This document shows, in pieces, positions 63,469 through 64,000 of a stretch of DNA of 64,000 bases. The notes beneath the pieces are model-generated. The model was not told the origin of the DNA. It did not search any database and saw only the letters and a list, made by a program, of their open reading frames with translations. This DNA comes from JAWSVE01 sp050789445. GTDB taxonomy: Bacteria > Pseudomonadota > Gammaproteobacteria > Pseudomonadales > Cellvibrionaceae. Made by a program: the position numbers and the translations under genes. The first letter of the stretch is position 1, and every line of letters begins with the position of its first letter. The stretch is from assembly GCA_050789445.1 (NCBI GenBank), contig JAILXR010000001.1:248001-312000 (forward strand), read 5' to 3'.

Positions 63469-64000
63469 TTAGCTGTCTGCGCGCTCAGAAAATGAATTAT
63501 TGTCAACAAAAATTTCCTGCCCTGCATAATTCATCGGCACTAGAATAGAATCTTTTGCGAATTTGGATATCGTTGGGTAATCCAAAGAGTAATGTAAGCC
63601 GCGGCTTTCTTTTCTTTCAATCGAAGAGCGAATAATTAATTCTGCCACCATGGCTAAGTTACGAAGCTCGATCCAGTCGTTTCCGATTTTATAATGACTG
63701 TAATACTCTTCGATTTCTTTTTGCAGTAATTTAATGCGATGAGCAGCTCTCTCGAGTCGTTTCTTTGTCCTGACAATCCCCACGTAATCCCACATAAAAC
63801 GCCGTAATTCATCCCAGTTATGCGAGATGACAACGTTTTCGTCAGAGTCTGTTACTTTAGATTCATCCCAGTTAGGCGCTGGTTCTGGCTGTGAAATATT
63901 GTGGATGTTATCAGTAATGTGCTTTGCAGCAGAACGTGCATACACGATACATTCTAATAAAGAGTTACTTGCGATTCGGTTTGCACCATGTAATCCGGTG
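63469..64000 (-). CDS. nadB: L-aspartate oxidase, 3' part (cut by the window edge)
   Basis: The frame runs off the right edge. The visible 177 residues are the C-terminal part of an FAD-dependent oxidase: HGANRIASNSLLE near the edge is the active-site segment of L-aspartate oxidase, and YDVDELRRFMWDYVGIVR-type helices (here ISHNWDELRRFMWDYVGIVR) follow. NadB oxidises aspartate to iminoaspartate in NAD synthesis. It is divergent from and next to sdhE-ygfX in many gammaproteobacteria. Confidence 0.93.
   Translation of the reverse strand, partial: TGLHGANRIASNSLLECIVYARSAAKHITDNIHNISQPEPAPNWDESKVTDSDENVVISHNWDELRRFMWDYVGIVRTKKRLERAAHRIKLLQKEIEEYYSHYKIGNDWIELRNLAMVAELIIRSSIERKESRGLHYSLDYPTISKFAKDSILVPMNYAGQEIFVDNNSFSERADS

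Noticed and set aside
1..64000. tRNA genes, rRNA genes, CRISPR arrays, insertion sequences or prophage
   Set aside because: No T-loop with a cloverleaf context, no regularly spaced repeats, and no transposase, integrase or phage structural gene was seen on reading both strands.

Overview
This window is a stretch of an AT-rich gammaproteobacterial chromosome, probably from a free-living aquatic or marine member of the Oceanospirillales/Cellvibrionales type. The taxonomic hint is inference from gene content: a release factor 2 gene with the classical +1 frameshift site next to lysS, the ygfZ / sdhE-ygfX / nadB neighbourhood, a three-part LplT-Aas fusion, a YgiQ radical SAM protein, and a rhombosortase with a GlyGly-CTERM substrate. 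No rRNA, tRNA, CRISPR array, prophage or insertion sequence is visible. Most of the window is core chromosome with some accessory insertions.

Layout. 1-4.9 kb: end of an unidentified gene, an exported VOC-fold protein, a large hybrid sensor kinase, and metA behind a folded leader that ends in an intrinsic terminator. 5-12 kb: pntAa-pntAb-pntB (proton-translocating transhydrogenase) and the LplT-acyltransferase-acyl-ACP synthetase fusion, both on the minus strand. 12-19 kb: an XRE-type regulator, a membrane acyltransferase, two hotdog thioesterases, htpG with a sigma-32-like promoter, and gpsA. 19-24 kb: a scar with two truncated gene remnants, an unrecognised exported helical protein, a membrane-anchored double thioredoxin-fold protein, a secreted alpha/beta hydrolase and a coiled-coil membrane protein. 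24-29.5 kb: truncated haemoglobin, sixA, a hydrolase, a GNAT enzyme, folE, prmB and aroC.

29.5-35.3 kb: a self-contained export module. A rhombosortase-like intramembrane protease lies next to a 1469-residue multidomain di-haem protein that carries the matching Gly-Gly C-terminal sorting signal. Near-identical terminator hairpins bracket the module. 35-40 kb: an outer-membrane barrel protein, a LysR regulator divergent from leuCD, and an exported VWA protein. 41-45 kb: an OmpR-type two-component system whose kinase has a very large sensor region, plus a stand-alone receiver protein. 45-51 kb: arfB, a conserved exported protein, a lytic transglycosylase, a GNAT enzyme, a small membrane-anchored protein paired with a class 3 lipase (possible effector/immunity pair), and a Nudix hydrolase. 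51-64 kb: YgiQ, glyoxalase I, GST, a permease, prfB, lysS, a His/Arg-rich exported protein, ung, an HDOD protein, ygfZ, sdhE-ygfX and the 3' part of nadB.

The best candidates for something little described are the rhombosortase/di-haem module (29.5-35.3 kb), the folded metA leader (3.7-3.9 kb), the membrane protein/lipase pair (48.9-50.6 kb), the two-component system with its GTTTACA repeats (41-44 kb) and the gene scar with its two unknown neighbours (19.2-21.7 kb). All functions come from reading motifs and neighbourhoods; no database search was possible.
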